A stretch of 64,000 nucleotides of DNA, taken from an uncultured Erysipelotrichaceae bacterium. GTDB taxonomy: Bacteria; Bacillota_I; Bacilli_A; Erysipelotrichales; Coprobacillaceae. Positions within the stretch are counted from its first letter, which is position 1. Each line of letters opens with the position of its first letter. The stretch spans positions 3,683-67,682 of the forward strand of contig CAJUOS010000005.1 in the NCBI GenBank assembly GCA_910588075.1, read 5' to 3'. Positions 60,839 through 64,000 of this stretch are shown here, piece by piece. The notes beneath the pieces were generated by a model, which worked only from the letters and a program-made list of their open reading frames with translations, was not told the DNA's origin and searched no databases. Both the position numbers and the translations under genes were made by a program.

Positions 60839-61855
60839 ATGAGTAAGATTATCATTCCAACAGATTATAAACCTCACTTAAATCTTATTGAAACAGAAGT
60901 TGCTATTAAGATGATTAAAGATACATTTGAAAGAAGACTTGCTGAACAATTACGTTTAACTCGTGTTTCTGCACCATTATTTTTATTAAAAAACACAGGA
61001 TTAAATGATGACTTAAATGGTGTTGAAAAGCCTGTATCATTTACGTCATTTGAACTCAATCATAATGATGAAATAGAAATTATTCATTCACTTGCAAAGT
61101 GGAAAAGAGATGCTTTGCATAGATATGGCTTTGAACAACATACTGGTCTTTATACTGATATGAATGCTATTAGAAAAGATGAAGAACTTGATAATATTCA
61201 TTCTATGTATGTTGATCAATGGGATTGGGAAATGGTTATTTCTCAAGAAGATAGACATGTTGAATTCTTTAAAGCAATTGTCGCTAAAATATACAATGCT
61301 TTATTAGATGTGGAATTTCTAATGATTAGACACTATCCTCAATTAGGTGAATCCATATTACCTGAAGAAATATTTTTCATTACTTCTCAAGAGTTAGAAG
61401 ATTTATATCCTCAACTTGAACCAAAACAAAGAGAAAGAGAAATTGTCAGAGCTAAAAAAGCTGTATGTATCTTACAAATTGGAGATATATTGAACTCTGG
61501 TATAAAACATGATGGTAGAGCACCTGATTATGATGATTGGAAACTTAATGGAGATATTCTTGTTTATAACACTCAACTAGACGATGCTTTAGAAATATCA
61601 AGTATGGGAATTCGTGTTGATGAAAAAGCATTAAAGGAACAATTAGAAAAAAGTGATGCAAGCGAACGTTTAGAACTTCCTTTCCATCAGAATATTATTA
61701 ATCATGTCCTACCTTTAAGTATTGGCGGAGGAATTGGTCAAAGTCGCTTATGTATGTTCTTTTTAAGAAAGGCTCATATTGGTGAAGTTCAAGCTTCATT
61801 ATGGGATGATGAAACTATAAAATTATGTGCCGAAAAAAAGGTTCATTTATTATAA
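60839..61855 (+). CDS. asnA: Aspartate-ammonia ligase (asparagine synthetase A)
   Basis: A 338-residue class II-synthetase-like enzyme that makes asparagine from aspartate, ammonia and ATP. Clear family blocks: LTRVSAPLFL, VSFTSFELNHNDEIEIIHSLAKWKRDALHRY, GLYTDMNAIRKDE, VDQWDWEMVI and PLSIGGGIGQSRLCMFFLRKAHIGEVQASLW. Length is typical (about 330-340). Behind AGGGGG. Divergent from thrC with both promoters in a 226-base gap that holds no T-box. Ends in a terminator. Confidence 0.97.
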   Translation: MSKIIIPTDYKPHLNLIETEVAIKMIKDTFERRLAEQLRLTRVSAPLFLLKNTGLNDDLNGVEKPVSFTSFELNHNDEIEIIHSLAKWKRDALHRYGFEQHTGLYTDMNAIRKDEELDNIHSMYVDQWDWEMVISQEDRHVEFFKAIVAKIYNALLDVEFLMIRHYPQLGESILPEEIFFITSQELEDLYPQLEPKQREREIVRAKKAVCILQIGDILNSGIKHDGRAPDYDDWKLNGDILVYNTQLDDALEISSMGIRVDEKALKEQLEKSDASERLELPFHQNIINHVLPLSIGGGIGQSRLCMFFLRKAHIGEVQASLWDDETIKLCAEKKVHLL

Positions 61856-61858
61856 GAT

Positions 61859-61886
61859 ACAGTTCATTACATTTTGAACTGTTTTT
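61859..61886 (+). terminator. Terminator of asnA
   Basis: ACAGTTCA (61859-61866) with TGAACTGT (61875-61882), eight-base loop, then a T-run to 61886. Confidence 0.85.
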
Positions 61887-61980
61887 CTTTTATCAAAAAA
61901 TAATATTTATTATAAGAGTTATTGAACTATATTTTAAATAAATGACTGTTTGTTTTTCTTGTTTATAATCTTTAAACTTA

Positions 61981-61989
61981 TGATATAAT
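61981..61989 (+). promoter_or_regulatory. Extended -10 of nadE
   Basis: TGATATAAT (TGn then TATAAT), 23 bases before the nadE ATG; the -35 is weak. GGAGG precedes the ATG. Confidence 0.5.
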
Positions 61990-62011
61990 AAGAAAAACTG
62001 GAGGTTTTATT

Positions 62012-63925
62012 ATGAAAGATGGATATATAAGAGTTGCTTCTGCATCGTATGAAGTCAAATTAGGAAATGTTAAAGAAAATGCTAAACAAATTATTGAACA
62101 AATCAATATAGCAAAAGAAAAAGATATACAAATACTCGTTTTTCCTGAACTATGTTTAACTGGATACACATTACAAGATATATTTTTTCAAGCACGTGTT
62201 CTTAATGAAGCTAAAAAACAACTCATTCATATTAAAGAATATGCAAAGTATTTCAATATGCTTGTTGTTGTGGGATTACCTTTAGAAGTAAAAAATAAAT
62301 TATATAATTGTGCTGCTATTTTATTTAATGGAGAAATTTTAGGAATTGTTCCAAAAACATATATTCCAAATTATCATGAATTTTATGAAGCAAGACATTT
62401 TGCTAGTGTTCCTCAAGAAAATATTGATATTCGATTTGATAATGATGAATATGTCCCATTTGGAAGTCATATAATTTTTGAAGATACTAATCATCCTTAT
62501 TTAAAAATTGGAGTTGAAATATGTGAAGATGTTTGGGCTCCTTTGCCTCCAAGCACAAATCATTGTTTAAATGGAGCAACACTTATTCTTAATCCTTCAG
62601 CAAGTAATGATTTAACTGGAAAATCTGATTATCGTAGAAAACTTATTTCTACTCATAGTGCACAATGTGTTTGTGGATATGTTTATACTAATGCTTGTTT
62701 AGGTGAATCTAGTACTGATGTTGTTTTTAGTGGACATCATCTTATTTGTGAAAATGGTGTTGTTTTAAAAGAATCAAAACAATATGATAATGGTATAATT
62801 TATGCTGATATAGATATTGAAAAGCTTGCAAGAGAAAGAATGGAAATGACAACTTATCAAAATGAATTTAATGATGATTATTGGAATTATGAATTTGAAC
62901 TTAAAAACATTGATTTGCAGTTAACCCGTTATTACGATCCTCATCCATTTGTTCCTAGTGATGAAACAAAACGTGCATTAAGATGTAAAGAAGTTTTTGA
63001 TATTCAAATTCATGGTCTTATTCAAAGATTGAAAGCAGCACATATTCAAAAAGTTGTTATTGGTATATCTGGTGGTTTAGATTCTACACTCGCATTATTA
63101 GTAGCAACAATGGCTTATAAAAAAATGGGATATCCTTTAACTGATATCATTGCAGTAACCATGCCTTGCTTTGGAACAACAAGTCGTACTAAAAATAATG
63201 CTTTAATGATGATGGAAGAATGTGGAGTTACATCTTTAACTGTTGATATTAGTCAATCTGTTTTACAACATTTTAAAGATATTAATCAAGATTCATCTAT
63301 TCACGATATAACATATGAAAATTGTCAAGCACGTGAAAGAACTCAAGTTCTAATGGATATAGCTAATAAAGTTGGTGGAATTGTTATTGGAACAGGTGAT
63401 CTTTCTGAAGTTGCTTTAGGATGGTCAACTTATAATGGAGATCATATGAGTATGTATGGAGTTAATGTTTCTGTACCTAAAACTTTAGTTAGATATCTTG
63501 TTGATTATGTTTCTTCATTATATAAAGGAGAGAAACTTGAAACGATTTTACAAGATATTTTAGATACACCAGTTTCTCCAGAACTTATTCCTGCTGATGA
63601 TGATAAAATCACACAAAAAACAGAAGATATTGTAGGTCCATATGAATTACATGATTTCTTCCTATATCATCATGCTCGTTTTCATTATGAGCCTGCTAAA
63701 CTTTTTAGAATAGCAACAATTGCTTACCAAGATAAGTATAGTAAAGAAACAATTAAAAAATGGCTAACACTTTTCTATCGTCGTTTCTTTACACAACAAT
63801 TTAAACGTTCATGTATTCCTGATGGACCAAAAGTTGGAAGTGTCGCTCTTAGTCCTCGTGGTGATTTAAGAATGCCTAGTGATGCTGATGTATCTGCTTG
63901 GCTACAAGAATGTGAAAAATTATAA
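62012..63925 (+). CDS. nadE: Glutamine-dependent NAD+ synthetase
   Basis: A 637-residue two-domain enzyme that makes NAD from deamido-NAD, ATP and glutamine. The N-terminal nitrilase-like glutaminase (about 1-270) has its catalytic triad: Glu in FPELCLTGY, Lys in VPKTYIPNY and Cys in GVEICEDVW. The C-terminal NAD synthase domain (about 335-637) has the pyrophosphatase loop GISGGLDSTLAL, and TGDLSEVALGWSTYNGDHMSMYGVN. The long form suits direct use of glutamine. Behind GGAGG. Next gene begins beyond the window. Confidence 0.97.
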   Translation: MKDGYIRVASASYEVKLGNVKENAKQIIEQINIAKEKDIQILVFPELCLTGYTLQDIFFQARVLNEAKKQLIHIKEYAKYFNMLVVVGLPLEVKNKLYNCAAILFNGEILGIVPKTYIPNYHEFYEARHFASVPQENIDIRFDNDEYVPFGSHIIFEDTNHPYLKIGVEICEDVWAPLPPSTNHCLNGATLILNPSASNDLTGKSDYRRKLISTHSAQCVCGYVYTNACLGESSTDVVFSGHHLICENGVVLKESKQYDNGIIYADIDIEKLARERMEMTTYQNEFNDDYWNYEFELKNIDLQLTRYYDPHPFVPSDETKRALRCKEVFDIQIHGLIQRLKAAHIQKVVIGISGGLDSTLALLVATMAYKKMGYPLTDIIAVTMPCFGTTSRTKNNALMMMEECGVTSLTVDISQSVLQHFKDINQDSSIHDITYENCQARERTQVLMDIANKVGGIVIGTGDLSEVALGWSTYNGDHMSMYGVNVSVPKTLVRYLVDYVSSLYKGEKLETILQDILDTPVSPELIPADDDKITQKTEDIVGPYELHDFFLYHHARFHYEPAKLFRIATIAYQDKYSKETIKKWLTLFYRRFFTQQFKRSCIPDGPKVGSVALSPRGDLRMPSDADVSAWLQECEKL

Positions 63926-64000
63926 AAAAAGAAATGGAGTTTAATACAATGTCATTAAGTTAAGTGTTTGATGATATGTGAGGAGTTCATGTAAAATGGG
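63926..64000 (+). other. Downstream edge, no assignable gene
   Basis: A possible ribosome binding site (GAGGAG, 63980-63985) precedes an ATG at 63996, which could open the next gene, but only five bases remain. Another ATG at 63950 gives only four codons. Nothing further can be supported. Confidence 0.25.

Noticed and set aside
1..64000. CRISPR arrays, tRNA or rRNA genes, prophage
   Set aside because: No regularly spaced repeats, no cloverleaf or GTTCRANNC-type tRNA signature, and no phage structural genes were seen in any intergenic region.

Overview
This is a 64 kb stretch of a very AT-rich (I estimate about 30% G+C) bacterial chromosome using the standard code (TGA is a stop, for example at the end of the RNase J gene). 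Strong AGGAGG-type ribosome binding sites, short intergenic gaps, RNase J, PerR, DegV, a YlbJ-like membrane protein, a QueT-type transporter, many PTS-related proteins and the gene-family mix point to a low-GC fermentative gut Bacillota, most like the Erysipelotrichia. That placement is inference; there is no rRNA or other phylogenetic marker to fix it. No tRNA, rRNA, CRISPR array or prophage was seen.

Layout. 1-13.8 kb is a glycan-storage and sugar-uptake block: pth-pulA (pullulanase), a free PTS EIIA gene, a minus-strand PTS region (small membrane protein, EIIBC permease, RpiR regulator, two alpha/beta hydrolases), then glgB-glgP and a nucleoid-associated protein. 13.8-22.4 kb is mixed housekeeping (YaaA, an Rpn-type nuclease, DJ-1, an AI-2E-type exporter, nitroreductase, peptidase T with an aminotransferase, LysR, a YczE-like protein). 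22.5-29.4 kb is peptide use: an M24 peptidase and a complete oppBCDFA operon. 29.6-39.8 kb holds MscS, DegV, RNase J with a degenerate metallophosphoesterase, a second RpiR with a PPP-family phosphatase, an EIIB-like orphan, HflX, a YlbJ-like protein, and perR-rubrerythrin. 39.85-41.54 kb is an intact IS1182-type element inserted into the rubrerythrin terminator. 41.7-53.2 kb has TrmL, RdgB, a GNAT-AroE fusion, ChbG/YdjC, TfoX-N, a second EIIB-like orphan with a sugar acetyltransferase, PepF, PepP, another AI-2E-family protein and QueT. 53.3-64 kb has a GH1 phospho-beta-glucosidase, a three-gene operon of unknown function containing a catalytically dead alpha/beta hydrolase, a PHP phosphatase, thrC-thrB, divergent asnA, and glutamine-dependent nadE.

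How the genes work together. GlgB, GlgP and pullulanase make, phosphorolyse and debranch glycogen-like glucan. The EIIBC permease carries no EIIA domain; the nearby free EIIA could serve it, and both promoter regions carry the same ACTCCA-type motif, which suggests one regulator. Opp plus PepT, PepF, PepP and the second M24 enzyme form a peptide import and degradation route. PerR-rubrerythrin is an oxygen-defence unit with a palindromic operator on its promoter.

Most interesting signals: (1) the IS has a perfect 19-bp target duplication that is the whole rubrerythrin terminator hairpin, and its leader has an 11-bp inverted repeat that could hide the transposase ribosome binding site on read-through transcripts; (2) two paralogous EIIB-like proteins with an extra N-terminal domain and no permease beside them; (3) the shared ACTCCA operator; (4) a GNAT-shikimate dehydrogenase fusion; (5) two apparent pseudoenzymes.
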